64,000 nt of DNA from JABMOV01 sp964654545 (lineage in GTDB: Bacteria > Fidelibacterota > Marinisomatia > Marinisomatales > JABMOV01), in assembly GCA_964654545.1 (NCBI GenBank), contig CAZZIU010000004.1:62001-126000 (forward strand). The letters are read 5' to 3'. Below are positions 35,076-42,118 of the stretch, one piece after another. The notes under the pieces are model-generated. The model saw only the letters and a program-made list of their open reading frames with translations, had not been told where the DNA came from and did not search any database. The number at the start of each line of letters is the position of its first letter. Positions within the stretch are counted from its first letter, which is position 1. The translations under genes were made by a program, and so were the position numbers.

Positions 35076-36325
35076 TTCTGAAACCGAAACAGGAAGCGTG
35101 GGTGCGCGCGGCCGAGTTGGCCGGGTTCCCCGCTGGCTCGATTGTCGGCTATCCCGATATCGATGCCATCTGTGAGTCCATGGGCGGTGTCACACGACCG
35201 TGGTGGATGATTAATGACAAGGCTCACCGCGCTGGTCGCGGCAAGTTCCGCATTCCGAGTGCGGAAGCCTCTGAGGCCGCGCCGATCGCGCCTCCCGTGC
35301 CGGTCGAGGCTGCTCCTGTAGCACCGCCTCCTGCGGCTGCGGTTGCACCGATCATCCCGATGCCTGCGCCTGAGGCGAAAAGCCCTGTGGCTCTCGCAAA
35401 GGTTGCGGCTGTCACCGAGTCTGCGATCCCTGATCTGTTCCCGAACTACGTTCCGTTCGGTCACTTCAAGGATGTGGTGACAATCGTCGAATCCCGCATG
35501 TTCTACCCGGTTTTCATTACGGGGCTTTCCGGAAACGGTAAGACTCTGATGGTCGAGCAGGCTTGCGCGAAGGCGAAGCGGGAATGCTTTCGCGTTCCTA
35601 TCTCCAAGCTGACCGACGAGGAAGACCTGATCGGGGGTTTCCGCTTGGTTGACGGCGAGACGGTCTGGTTCGACGGCCCTGTGCCCGAAGCCATGCGCCG
35701 CGGCGCTTTGCTCCTCCTCGATGAGGCCGACCAGGGCACTGAGAACCTGATGTGCCTCCAGGGCGTCCTCGAAGGTAAGCCGCTTCTCCTAAAGAAGATT
35801 AATGAGATTGTCAAGCCAGCCGCTGGTTTCAATATCATTGCAACGGCGAACACCAAGGGCAAGGGCGATGAGGCTGGCCGCTTCATCGGTGCGAATATCA
35901 TGAATGAAGCGTTCCTTGACCGCTTCCCCATTACTCTCGAACAGGAGTATCCTTCGGTCGCGGTGGAAACCAAGATCATGCGAAAGGAGCTTTCCTCGCG
36001 AGGCGTGGCTGATGATGAGTTCGCAGCTAAGCTGGTCAATTGGGCTGACATTATCCGGAAGACCTTCTATGAGGGGGGTGTCGATGAGCTTATCGCTACG
36101 CGGCGCCTCGTGCATATCGTGGGTGCGTATGCCATGTTCCGTGATAAGATGAAGGCTATCACGCTCGGGCTGTCTCGGTTCGATGATGAGACTAAGGCTA
36201 GCTTCCTCGACCTCTACACCAAGGTGGATGAGACGGCTGGTGTTCCTGAGGAGTCTGAGGAAGAAGGTGAGGCGAAGCCTGAGGAAAAGCCTTCCGATGA
36301 GAATGAGGAGCTGATCCCCTTCTAG
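35072..36325 (+). CDS. MoxR-type AAA+ ATPase (CobS-like)
   Basis: 417 residues. An N-terminal 60-residue region (MILKPKQEAWVRAAELAGFP) leads into an Ala/Pro-rich linker, then the AAA+ core: Walker A GLSGNGKT near 150, Walker B LLLLDEADQG near 215, IATANTKGKGD sensor and FLDRFPI with the arginine finger. The acidic tail (EESEEEGEAKPEEKPSDENEE) mirrors the acidic linker of the VWA partner. TTG start behind GAGGAGA. Likely acts as a ring that remodels a target recognised by the VWA protein. GC-rich like its partner, so the two were probably acquired together. Confidence 0.88.
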   Translation: MILKPKQEAWVRAAELAGFPAGSIVGYPDIDAICESMGGVTRPWWMINDKAHRAGRGKFRIPSAEASEAAPIAPPVPVEAAPVAPPPAAAVAPIIPMPAPEAKSPVALAKVAAVTESAIPDLFPNYVPFGHFKDVVTIVESRMFYPVFITGLSGNGKTLMVEQACAKAKRECFRVPISKLTDEEDLIGGFRLVDGETVWFDGPVPEAMRRGALLLLDEADQGTENLMCLQGVLEGKPLLLKKINEIVKPAAGFNIIATANTKGKGDEAGRFIGANIMNEAFLDRFPITLEQEYPSVAVETKIMRKELSSRGVADDEFAAKLVNWADIIRKTFYEGGVDELIATRRLVHIVGAYAMFRDKMKAITLGLSRFDDETKASFLDLYTKVDETAGVPEESEEEGEAKPEEKPSDENEELIPF

Positions 36326-36332
36326 AGCCTTC

Positions 36333-36389
36333 GCTCCACGCATAGCCTAAGCCGTCACGGTTTTCACTGGATGCTGCTATGCGTGGAGC
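36333..36389. repeat. Perfect 14-bp inverted repeat after the MoxR gene
   Basis: GCTCCACGCATAGC and its exact complement GCTATGCGTGGAGC, 29 bases apart, with a nested CCGTCACGG hairpin followed by TTTT in the loop. It may be a bidirectional or composite terminator or a stable RNA end. Confidence 0.75.
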
Positions 36390-36448
36390 ATACGTATGGG
36401 CTTATTGTGTGACCTTCGCGACGGTATAGCGTTTCGGCTTTATAAATC

Positions 36449-36484
36449 GGGGGTTAACCGTGACACCCCTAACCGTTAGCCCCC
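36449..36484. repeat. Second hairpin in the gap before 36632
   Basis: GGGGGTTA pairs with TAGCCCCC (one G-U), enclosing GGTTAACC-type repeats. Apart from this, the inverted repeat at 36333 and a promoter at 36573, the 300-base gap 36326-36631 holds nothing recognised. Confidence 0.5.
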
Positions 36485-36572
36485 TAACACTATTGGGAAG
36501 AGAGGTATATTCAAGTTGCCATCTATTTTTTTCCCGCGGATCCAAAATTTTTCCTGGAGCAAAAAGTAGCTC

Positions 36573-36601
36573 TTGAAGCCGCACCGATTCTTCGCTATAC
36601 T
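36573..36601 (+). promoter_or_regulatory. Sigma70-like promoter
   Basis: TTGAAG and TATACT separated by 17 bases, 30 bases before the ATG at 36632. Confidence 0.75.
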
Positions 36602-36631
36602 CTTTCATGAAACAAAGAGGTAAACACAAAA

Positions 36632-36862
36632 ATGAGCAGTAGACGATACCACGACCGCGCGCCTGGTGAGATTGAGGCACGCGACCATGCATACGCAGCG
36701 GCAAAGTCCTCGAAGGATGCTCGCGCAAAACTCGCAGAGCTTCGTAAGTTGGTTCGCGAATACATTCGTTGCATTGATATTCCCGATGGCATCGCCGTTG
36801 ACGAATTGGAAAAGAACATTCGTCTTGATGCGCTGAAGAAAGCAGCCAATTATCGTGTTTGA
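36632..36862 (+). CDS. Small charged helical protein
   Basis: 76 residues, largely alpha-helical and basic (SSRRYHDRAPGEIEARDHAYAAA...), soluble. Preceded by AGAGG and a sigma70-like promoter, so probably an early gene. The next frame overlaps its end. No family recognised. Confidence 0.6.
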   Translation: MSSRRYHDRAPGEIEARDHAYAAAKSSKDARAKLAELRKLVREYIRCIDIPDGIAVDELEKNIRLDALKKAANYRV

Positions 36863-37127
36863 AGACGAAGAGACTATAAACAACAACCGTTGCGAGCTGA
36901 TCATGGGAATCCTTGCAGACCGTGGTGGTCTCGTGTGTTCGTGCTGTAACGAACCGCTGAGGACTGTTACGAAGATGCGAGAATGGTTGCGTCTCGCGTT
37001 TGCGTCTTACAGCGAGGCTAATTCAGGTATGGCTGATCCGAATCTTTTGCGAGTGAAGATCAGTTGTATGCTCTGTGGTCATAACGGAGAGCATGTGTTT
37101 CGCCCGAATCCTCTAGTGGCGATATAA
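36855..37127 (+). CDS. Small zinc-ribbon-like protein
   Basis: 90 residues from GTG 36855; an ATG at 36903 is an alternative start. Two Cys pairs (VCSCC and CMLCG) about 45 residues apart suit a zinc ribbon. It overlaps the preceding gene by 8 bases. Role unknown; phage zinc ribbons often bind host polymerase or nucleic acid. Confidence 0.55.
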   Translation: MFEDEETINNNRCELIMGILADRGGLVCSCCNEPLRTVTKMREWLRLAFASYSEANSGMADPNLLRVKISCMLCGHNGEHVFRPNPLVAI

Positions 37128-37146
37128 TAAAAAAGGAGAGAGGTCT

Positions 37147-37683
37147 ATGAAAAGAAAAGCAGGAGTGAAATCGAATCCGTTTCGTGTCGTGGAAACGAAC
37201 GCCCCTTTGAATTCATTCTACAGTAACTATCATCAGAAGGTGCTGCCGACTGAGTTCGTGGTCGATGGTATTCGCGACCTTCCTGATGTCGAAGACTTCA
37301 CGATCATGCGCTTCGCCACAGCGGGTCTGTATCGCAATCCATTCATCGACGAAATGCGGCTTCGTGCGGAGCAAGGATTTCTTCTGGAATCTACTGAATG
37401 GCTCGACTATACGCAGCTCGTCGCAGAGTACGAAAAGGCTGGCGAGGAGTTCGGCGGCACGTGGTCGCAGGAAAAGCTGTGGTTCATCGAGCAGTGGATC
37501 GACAACGGTTCCGATGGTCACGTCGAGTGGGTTCATGCTTCAAATGTGCATGTTCGTGTTTTGTCTTCTGCATCTGTGGGGCGTCGTGATTCTTCTCGAG
37601 GTGTCGAGGTTTTGAAATCGGCGTCGGGCAGTCAGATTCAAGAGTGGCTCTCAGAGGCGATTCGTGTGTACGACGAAGAATGA
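37147..37683 (+). CDS. Hypothetical soluble protein
   Basis: 178 residues behind AAAAGGAGAGAGG. Acidic, aromatic-rich, with segments PLNSFYSNYHQKVLPTEF and WSQEKLWFIEQWID. No signal peptide or known motif. Its stop overlaps the start of the 33-residue frame that follows. Confidence 0.6.
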   Translation: MKRKAGVKSNPFRVVETNAPLNSFYSNYHQKVLPTEFVVDGIRDLPDVEDFTIMRFATAGLYRNPFIDEMRLRAEQGFLLESTEWLDYTQLVAEYEKAGEEFGGTWSQEKLWFIEQWIDNGSDGHVEWVHASNVHVRVLSSASVGRRDSSRGVEVLKSASGSQIQEWLSEAIRVYDEE

Positions 37684-37781
37684 TCGTCGAAACACCGTGG
37701 GTTAAGTGCCCAAAATGCTACGAAAGAATGTGGCTTTTTGCTGATTGGCATAGATGTGGATGGAAAAGAAAAGGTAAATAA
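37680..37781 (+). CDS. Tiny zinc-knuckle-like peptide (33 aa)
   Basis: ATG overlaps the upstream stop (ATGA). The product has CPKC and a later HRCGW, enough for one zinc ion, and a basic tail. The compact motif and overlap argue for a real gene. Confidence 0.5.
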   Translation: MIVETPWVKCPKCYERMWLFADWHRCGWKRKGK

Positions 37782-37800
37782 AATGGTATTAAAGAATCCA

Positions 37801-37829
37801 TTGACTTCTGTCGATAAGTAAACTATACT
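37801..37829 (+). promoter_or_regulatory. Sigma70-like promoter
   Basis: TTGACT and TATACT separated by 17 bases, 42 bases before the ATG at 37872. Confidence 0.8.
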
Positions 37830-37871
37830 TTGTTTCATACGCTGTTCTAAAAAATAAGGAGATAATTGAGT

Positions 37872-38345
37872 ATGCGTATTCGTGATATGGCTCTGTTGGC
37901 GCTGACCGCAGGTACGGTAAGTTTGTACTGCGAGGAGGCTTACTCTGACCAGTCTGCTGGTGAGGTGATTGGTGATGTTGTCGAGCAGCAAGGGCGCGAA
38001 GTTGCGCGTGGTGTTGCTGTTGCTGCGGATGCTGGTGCAGATACGTTGGATGGTCTGACGTATAGTGGCTGCACTCTCGCAAAGTGGGCAGTTGGTGAGC
38101 GTCGTGATCGCACGCCGTCGGTTGGTAATTCGATTGTCGCATTGGTTTTTCGTCTCCCTGTGTCGCTGATTGGCGGTACGGTGTGTGCAACCTCTGCGGT
38201 ACTCGCGATGCCTACGAAGGGAATCGGCTACGGCTTTGACCAGCTTGCAAGTAGCGGGGATGATCCGCAGAACCACGATTCGTATTCTCCTGCCGATCGT
38301 CGGCAGTTGAAGGGAATGACGGTCGAAGACTTGGCGAAGAACTAA
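37872..38345 (+). CDS. Exported or membrane-associated protein
   Basis: 157 residues. An N-terminal MALLALTAGTVSLYCEEAYS looks like a signal peptide. A later hydrophobic stretch (VALVFRLPVSLIGGTVCATSAVLAMP) could be a membrane segment. AAGGAG lies 11 bases before this ATG; a TTG at 37866 is an alternative start. Expressed from its own sigma70-like promoter, so it may alter the host envelope early. No family recognised. Confidence 0.55.
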   Translation: MRIRDMALLALTAGTVSLYCEEAYSDQSAGEVIGDVVEQQGREVARGVAVAADAGADTLDGLTYSGCTLAKWAVGERRDRTPSVGNSIVALVFRLPVSLIGGTVCATSAVLAMPTKGIGYGFDQLASSGDDPQNHDSYSPADRRQLKGMTVEDLAKN

Positions 38346-38356
38346 ACAAAAGAGGT

Positions 38357-38680
38357 ATGATTCACATGGACCCGTTTACTCATCCGTTTCGCTTTCCTAT
38401 GCTTCCCATTGGAACACAGGTAGATCAGGTTTGGCGAGAATGGGATATGCATAAGTTCATTCCAGGTGAGGTCATCGGTCATAACACAGACGAACGGGAT
38501 CGCCCCGTGTACGAGGTGTTGGTTGATCTGGACGGGAGGAATCCCGAAGGTACCGTAGGCCCCGAGACTATGCTGGTTACTGAAAATCAGATGGTGCTCC
38601 ATAATAAGGGAATGTATACCAGCATGTATGGTATTCAGTTCCCCAAGCGCCGAATCCCGGGAACGGCTACGGGCGTCTAA
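38357..38680 (+). CDS. Hypothetical protein
   Basis: 107 residues (ATG 38366 is a second possible start with better ribosome spacing). The middle part (GTQVDQVWREWDMHKFIPGEVIGHN... YEVLVDLDG) resembles a small beta-barrel of the kind found in SH3-like or Tudor-like folds, as a guess only. It ends at a very strong terminator. Confidence 0.55.
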   Translation: MIHMDPFTHPFRFPMLPIGTQVDQVWREWDMHKFIPGEVIGHNTDERDRPVYEVLVDLDGRNPEGTVGPETMLVTENQMVLHNKGMYTSMYGIQFPKRRIPGTATGV

Positions 38681-38684
38681 CATA

Positions 38685-38718
38685 GGGGAGGGGGATATCC
38701 CCCTCCCCCCATTTTTTT
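38685..38718 (+). terminator. Rho-independent terminator
   Basis: Perfect 10-bp G/C stem GGGGAGGGGG / CCCCCTCCCC with an ATAT loop, then ATTTTTTTA. Confidence 0.95.
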
Positions 38719-38733
38719 ATCGGAGTATGAATA

Positions 38734-39078
38734 ATGAGTAGCCTATTCGTGGCGGCTTATGTTGCAAGTACGTTTGGTGCGGATTCCACGCAAGACGTTG
38801 AAGTGCGAAACATCGTATTCAAATTCGAGAACGGTCTTACCTTCAGCATGGCCGTAGGGCGAGGGTCATATTGCTCCGATCGCGAAATTGATATTAGCGA
38901 AAAGCCTAAGACTTCGGTCGAAGTAGCATTGTATGACGAGAATGGTGTGTGGTACACCAAATCATTTTGGCGTCACGCATATGATGAAGATCTTTATGAT
39001 GACGTGGCTTCAGGTGTGGATGTGGATGAGATTCCGTATCTGCTTATGGTAGCCAAAACTTGGGAGATTTCGCAATAA
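38734..39078 (+). CDS. Hypothetical acidic protein
   Basis: 114 residues, acidic, with beta-rich segments (EVRNIVFKFENGLTFSMAVG). Ribosome site CGGAG is 8 bases upstream. The start MSSLFVAAYVASTFGA is mildly hydrophobic but too short for a clear signal. No family recognised. Confidence 0.55.
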   Translation: MSSLFVAAYVASTFGADSTQDVEVRNIVFKFENGLTFSMAVGRGSYCSDREIDISEKPKTSVEVALYDENGVWYTKSFWRHAYDEDLYDDVASGVDVDEIPYLLMVAKTWEISQ

Positions 39079-39080
39079 AT

Positions 39081-39341
39081 ATGGACACTAAGATCATGAC
39101 CGTAGCTAAGGTCATCAAGTTCGTTTGCTCTAGCTGCGGCGAAGATAAAAATATCGAATATCGCTATATCTCCGATGCACCCGAACGTGCGATGCAGATA
39201 GTTCGCGTATACTGCCTGTCATGTCTGCCTAAGAGGAGGCGGCTAGGTGGCAAAGATATTACGATTGCCAAACATGCGACTATTGGTAATGGTGTGCATG
39301 TGGACAATGTTGATGTTGCAAAAGTAATTGGCACACCTTAA
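39081..39341 (+). CDS. Small zinc-ribbon-like protein
   Basis: 86 residues from ATG 39081 with GGGAG upstream; the longer frame from 39060 would overlap the preceding gene. CSSCG and CLSCLP, about 35 residues apart, form a likely zinc ribbon with a basic loop (PKRRRLGGK). No other motif. Confidence 0.55.
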   Translation: MDTKIMTVAKVIKFVCSSCGEDKNIEYRYISDAPERAMQIVRVYCLSCLPKRRRLGGKDITIAKHATIGNGVHVDNVDVAKVIGTP

Positions 39342-39358
39342 TACGAAAGGAAAGTAAA

Positions 39359-39748
39359 ATGGAAACTTGTGATAAGCTGACTTATAATAATGCCAAGACT
39401 CTGCTAATTCGGCAGCATAAGCTGTGGCTAGAGTCGCAGGGTAAAGAGGGGCATCAGTTCGATTTCTCTAAGGAGTGTCTGACTGATGCCAACTTTGCAA
39501 GTGCATCTATGGACTATTGCAATTTCAATTCAGCTCAGATGACCGGATCGAATTTTCATGATGCCTTTATGATCGAATGCAATATGCAGAACATTACGGC
39601 TACAAGTTCAGACTTCACGGCCGCATGGCTGCGTTTTTGTGATCTAACAAATGCCGATATTACTGGCTGCAAATTTGATTTCGATCATGCACCAAAACGA
39701 GAAATTGGTGATGTCATGGAGCCCTTTGTATGGCCTCGGGAGAATTAA
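39359..39748 (+). CDS. Pentapeptide-repeat protein
   Basis: 129 residues. From about residue 45 the sequence falls into five-residue steps with A/N/S-x-F or L (DANFASASMDYCNFNSAQMTG and onward to NADITGCKF), typical of right-handed pentapeptide beta-helices. Some members mimic DNA and inhibit gyrase, but this one is short and unassigned. Ribosome site GAAAGGAAAG lies upstream. Confidence 0.75.
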   Translation: METCDKLTYNNAKTLLIRQHKLWLESQGKEGHQFDFSKECLTDANFASASMDYCNFNSAQMTGSNFHDAFMIECNMQNITATSSDFTAAWLRFCDLTNADITGCKFDFDHAPKREIGDVMEPFVWPREN

Positions 39749-39948
39749 GTTTGGCGCAGTGTAAGGTTTGCGAAGAGGAATTTTCTGATAAACGAAAAGC
39801 TCTTGGCTACAATACCTGCTTGGATTGCGGTGGGCGTATTGCCAATAAAAAGGCTGCACTCAAGTCCAAACAGGTTGCACCGGCATTCAATAAAGGTGCA
39901 TATCAGTATATCACGAGCATGAATATGGCGAAAGATATTGGGCGATGA
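39730..39948 (+). CDS. Small phage zinc-finger protein
   Basis: 72 residues. CKVCEEEFSDKR and ALGYNTCLDCG give two CxxC pairs, and the tail NKGAYQYITSM is typical of a small phage protein group. The start overlaps the pentapeptide gene; TTG 39751 is an alternative. Function unknown. Confidence 0.6.
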   Translation: MASGELSLAQCKVCEEEFSDKRKALGYNTCLDCGGRIANKKAALKSKQVAPAFNKGAYQYITSMNMAKDIGR

Positions 39949-40064
39949 GTAACGATAATGATCCCGATCCTGAAGATACTGGCATAATCATGATCGTATC
40001 CATGTTGGTGTATACAGTAGTATTCCTTTGGTTCTACTGTTCATCATATCTATTGTCTTCCTGA
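39945..40064 (+). CDS. Very small membrane protein (39 aa)
   Basis: ATG overlaps the preceding stop (ATGA). An acidic N-terminus (SNDNDPDPEDTG) is followed by one membrane helix (IIMIVSMLVYTVVFLWFYC). The layout and the overlap support it. Confidence 0.5.
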   Translation: MSNDNDPDPEDTGIIMIVSMLVYTVVFLWFYCSSYLLSS

Positions 40065-40067
40065 TAT

Positions 40068-40075
40068 TATAAATA
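40068..40075 (+). promoter_or_regulatory. T4-type late promoter
   Basis: Perfect TATAAATA, 33 bases before the ATG at 40109. Confidence 0.75.
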
Positions 40076-40108
40076 GATTATTCCAACAAAGTACGAGGCA
40101 TCAAATTC

Positions 40109-40318
40109 ATGGTATCTACCATACATGTAGAAGATATGTCGGATAAATTAGAGGCTGCTCTTTCCGAAGCAGCCAAACATATAACCGAAGACTATCATAC
40201 ACATCATTCCTGTTCATCAGATTCTCAACATTGCACCTGTAGAAGTGATTTTGAGAAGGATATTAGAGAGATCCTGGTTGCTAGAATTTACATCCCTATG
40301 ATGGAAATCTCAGAATAA
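40109..40318 (+). CDS. Small acidic His/Cys-containing protein
   Basis: 69 residues. A central HTHHSCSSDSQHCTC cluster could bind metal; flanks are acidic helices. It follows a perfect late promoter. No family recognised. Confidence 0.5.
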   Translation: MVSTIHVEDMSDKLEAALSEAAKHITEDYHTHHSCSSDSQHCTCRSDFEKDIREILVARIYIPMMEISE

Positions 40319-40386
40319 GCTACGGCGTGAGCGGTCTCTCAGGGCGGTTCTGTTGAGCATTAGAGTCAATACACAGACCTATACAG

Positions 40387-40431
40387 AAAAAGCCCGGAGA
40401 GGGCGACCTCCGCCGCGTCATATAGGCTTTT
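40387..40431 (+). terminator. Possible long hairpin terminator
   Basis: AAAAGCC / GGCTTTT arms enclose a second stem CGGAG / CTCCG, and the 3' arm ends in a T run. The rest of the gap 40319-40558 shows a TATAAT box at 40483 without a good -35 box and nothing else. Confidence 0.45.
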
Positions 40432-40558
40432 AGCTCCGAGATTCTGAGGATTGGATATCCGATCATGCGTCGAAAAAGACTATATAATAGAGACGGATTT
40501 TGGATCGGATTGATTCTCTTCCTCTTGTGGAGGCGGAGGCGGAAGAAAAGGAAGCGGA

Positions 40559-40762
40559 ATGGCTCCGATATACGATTACTCATGCCAGAAGTGTAACCAC
40601 GAGTTCGAGGCCGATCAAAAGATTACCGAAGATCCTTTGACCGAATGCCCCAATTGCGGAAGCGATCAGGCCAAGCGATTCATCTCAAGTTCGTCCACAT
40701 TCATTCTCAAAGGCGGCGGATGGTATTCTGATGGATATGCATCTTCCAATAAAAAGGATTAA
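40559..40762 (+). CDS. FmdB-family zinc-ribbon protein
   Basis: 67 residues: IYDYSCQKCNHEFE, CPNCGS and FILKGGGWYSDGY are the family landmarks. The four Cys form one zinc ribbon. FmdB-type proteins are thought to be regulatory; the phage role is unknown. Upstream AAGGAAG serves as the ribosome site. Confidence 0.85.
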   Translation: MAPIYDYSCQKCNHEFEADQKITEDPLTECPNCGSDQAKRFISSSSTFILKGGGWYSDGYASSNKKD

Positions 40763-40765
40763 ATA

Positions 40766-41044
40766 GTGGAAGAGTTCGATCATACTTTTTGGTCCGACCG
40801 GCCATGGGATTTTAAGAAACAATTCATCGATCAGGCTGGTCATATCGTTTACTCGATTTTAGTTTTACTTCCCGTTTTACTTATACAGAATCAGGTTATA
40901 GGTTGCGCTTGTAGCGCAGTAGGTTTAGGTATAATTCGCGAATGGGAACAATGGAAAAAGAAATACAGATTACATCTATTTGATAGGGTGGTTGACATTG
41001 TATTTTTTGGGCTCGGTGGTGCTTTAATCGGTTATATAGTTTAA
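40766..41044 (+). CDS. Small membrane protein, related in plan to the gene at 31799
   Basis: 92 residues from a GTG start. Two hydrophobic segments with IIREWEQWKKKY between them, then VDIVFFGLGGALIG. Possible distant paralog of the 31799 product. Function unknown. Confidence 0.6.
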   Translation: MEEFDHTFWSDRPWDFKKQFIDQAGHIVYSILVLLPVLLIQNQVIGCACSAVGLGIIREWEQWKKKYRLHLFDRVVDIVFFGLGGALIGYIV

Positions 41045-41055
41045 GGGAGCATGAA

Positions 41056-41292
41056 ATGGCTGCAAAGAAAAAGACTACACGAAAGAAAACAACTCGCAAG
41101 AAAACTACTAGAAAAAAGGCAGCTGCCAAAAAAACTGTTGAGGCAGAAGTTCCGGAGCCGTCCAAAATTGATCTTTTGCGGATCGCGTTGGAACAGGCTA
41201 GGAATAATCCAAATCCAGATTTAGCTGAAATTGAAGCAATTGAAATGGCATTGAGAGCAGCTACAGAAATTCCAGATACATGGTTTGAGTAA
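41056..41292 (+). CDS. Small protein with histone-H1-like Lys/Thr/Arg repeat
   Basis: 78 residues. The first 27 are a tandem KKTTR repeat ending in KKAAAKK, like the tails of bacterial histone-H1-like proteins; the rest is an acidic helical domain (LRIALEQARNNPNPDLAEIEAIE). A DNA-binding tail on a small folded domain is likely. AAGGGAG lies upstream. Confidence 0.7.
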   Translation: MAAKKKTTRKKTTRKKTTRKKAAAKKTVEAEVPEPSKIDLLRIALEQARNNPNPDLAEIEAIEMALRAATEIPDTWFE

Positions 41293-41294
41293 TT

Positions 41295-41729
41295 ATGATT
41301 TTGAAAGATTTCGTTTATAATAATGTGAAGATTACTAAGATTGTGGACGCAGATACCATCGATCTTAGTATTGATCTCGGTTTTCGTTTATGCACAAAAC
41401 AAAGATTTCGATTGATGGGTATTAATGCTCCAGAAATCCGTGGAAGCGAAAGCGCATATGGTATTATCGCAAAGGCTAGAGTTAATACCCTATTAGGTGC
41501 ATATCCAATTTCGCGTATTAAGACATATAAAGCTGATAGTTTTGGGAGATGGTTAGCAGATGTTTGGCTGACGTATCCTGAATCTGAAGTTATGCTACAA
41601 GATCAATTGATATCTGAAGGTCTAGTTGCTCCTTGGGACGGAAAAGGTAGAACGCCTAAGCCTTGGTTAACTGAAGACTATCCATTGCTCGTAGAAACTG
41701 ACATTCACGTTTCACATCCTGGACATTAA
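41295..41729 (+). CDS. Thermonuclease-like (staphylococcal nuclease fold) protein
   Basis: 144 residues. VDADTIDLSIDLGF, RFRLMGINAPE and DSFGRWLADVWL fit the SNase core, with the calcium-binding Asp residues and active-site Arg positions present in outline. It could degrade host DNA or trim DNA. It follows the KKTTR gene by 2 bases. Confidence 0.78.
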   Translation: MILKDFVYNNVKITKIVDADTIDLSIDLGFRLCTKQRFRLMGINAPEIRGSESAYGIIAKARVNTLLGAYPISRIKTYKADSFGRWLADVWLTYPESEVMLQDQLISEGLVAPWDGKGRTPKPWLTEDYPLLVETDIHVSHPGH

Positions 41730-41744
41730 TTAAAGACTATTATT

Positions 41745-41921
41745 ATGTTTTATACACTGTTTGAAAAAGATTGGCTTGATTCATATCGTTCTGAATTGAA
41801 AGAATTGCTGGGAGATCCTGAAGGGGATCTGGGAAATAGCGATCTTTGGATTTTGCTTTGTGTCTTAGATGATATTAAAGCTGGAAAAATATCCGATTTG
41901 TCGTATAGCTATACCGATTAA
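41745..41921 (+). CDS. Small acidic protein (58 aa)
   Basis: ATG 41745; product begins MFYTLFEKDWLDSYRSELKE and is acidic and helical. It fills the space between the nuclease gene and the tRNAs. No clear ribosome site, so moderate confidence. Confidence 0.45.
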   Translation: MFYTLFEKDWLDSYRSELKELLGDPEGDLGNSDLWILLCVLDDIKAGKISDLSYSYTD

Positions 41922-41933
41922 ATTAACAGTTAA

Positions 41934-42020
41934 GCCGGGTTGGCGGAATTGGTATACGCAGGAGACTTAAAATCTCCCGACCGTATGGTCTTGCGGGTTC
42001 GAGTCCCGCACCCGGTACCA
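41934..42020 (+). tRNA. tRNA-Leu (UAA)
   Basis: 87 bases including an encoded CCA. Acceptor stem GCCGGGT/ACCCGGT (first pair G-U), anticodon loop CTTAAAA with TAA, a long variable arm as expected for leucine, and a GGTTCGAGTCC T arm. Confidence 0.95.
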
Positions 42021-42027
42021 TTTAAAT

Positions 42028-42104
42028 GCACCTGTAGCTCAGTTGGATAGAGCGGCTGCCTTCTAAGCAGCGGGTCGCAGGTTCGAGTCCTGCCAGGTGC
42101 GCCA
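42028..42104 (+). tRNA. tRNA-Arg (UCU)
   Basis: 77 bases with encoded CCA. Acceptor GCACCTG/CAGGTGC, anticodon stem GCTGC/GCAGC around loop CTTCTAA (anticodon TCT), T arm GGTTCGAGTCC. It would read AGA/AGG. Confidence 0.96.
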
Positions 42105-42118
42105 TAGGAGTTGAAAAA

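Noticed and set aside
32470..36343. Long minus-strand frames (up to 289 codons) opposite the VWA and MoxR genes
   Set aside because: They are mirror frames caused by GC-rich codon bias; the + strand genes have clear domains, promoters and ribosome sites.
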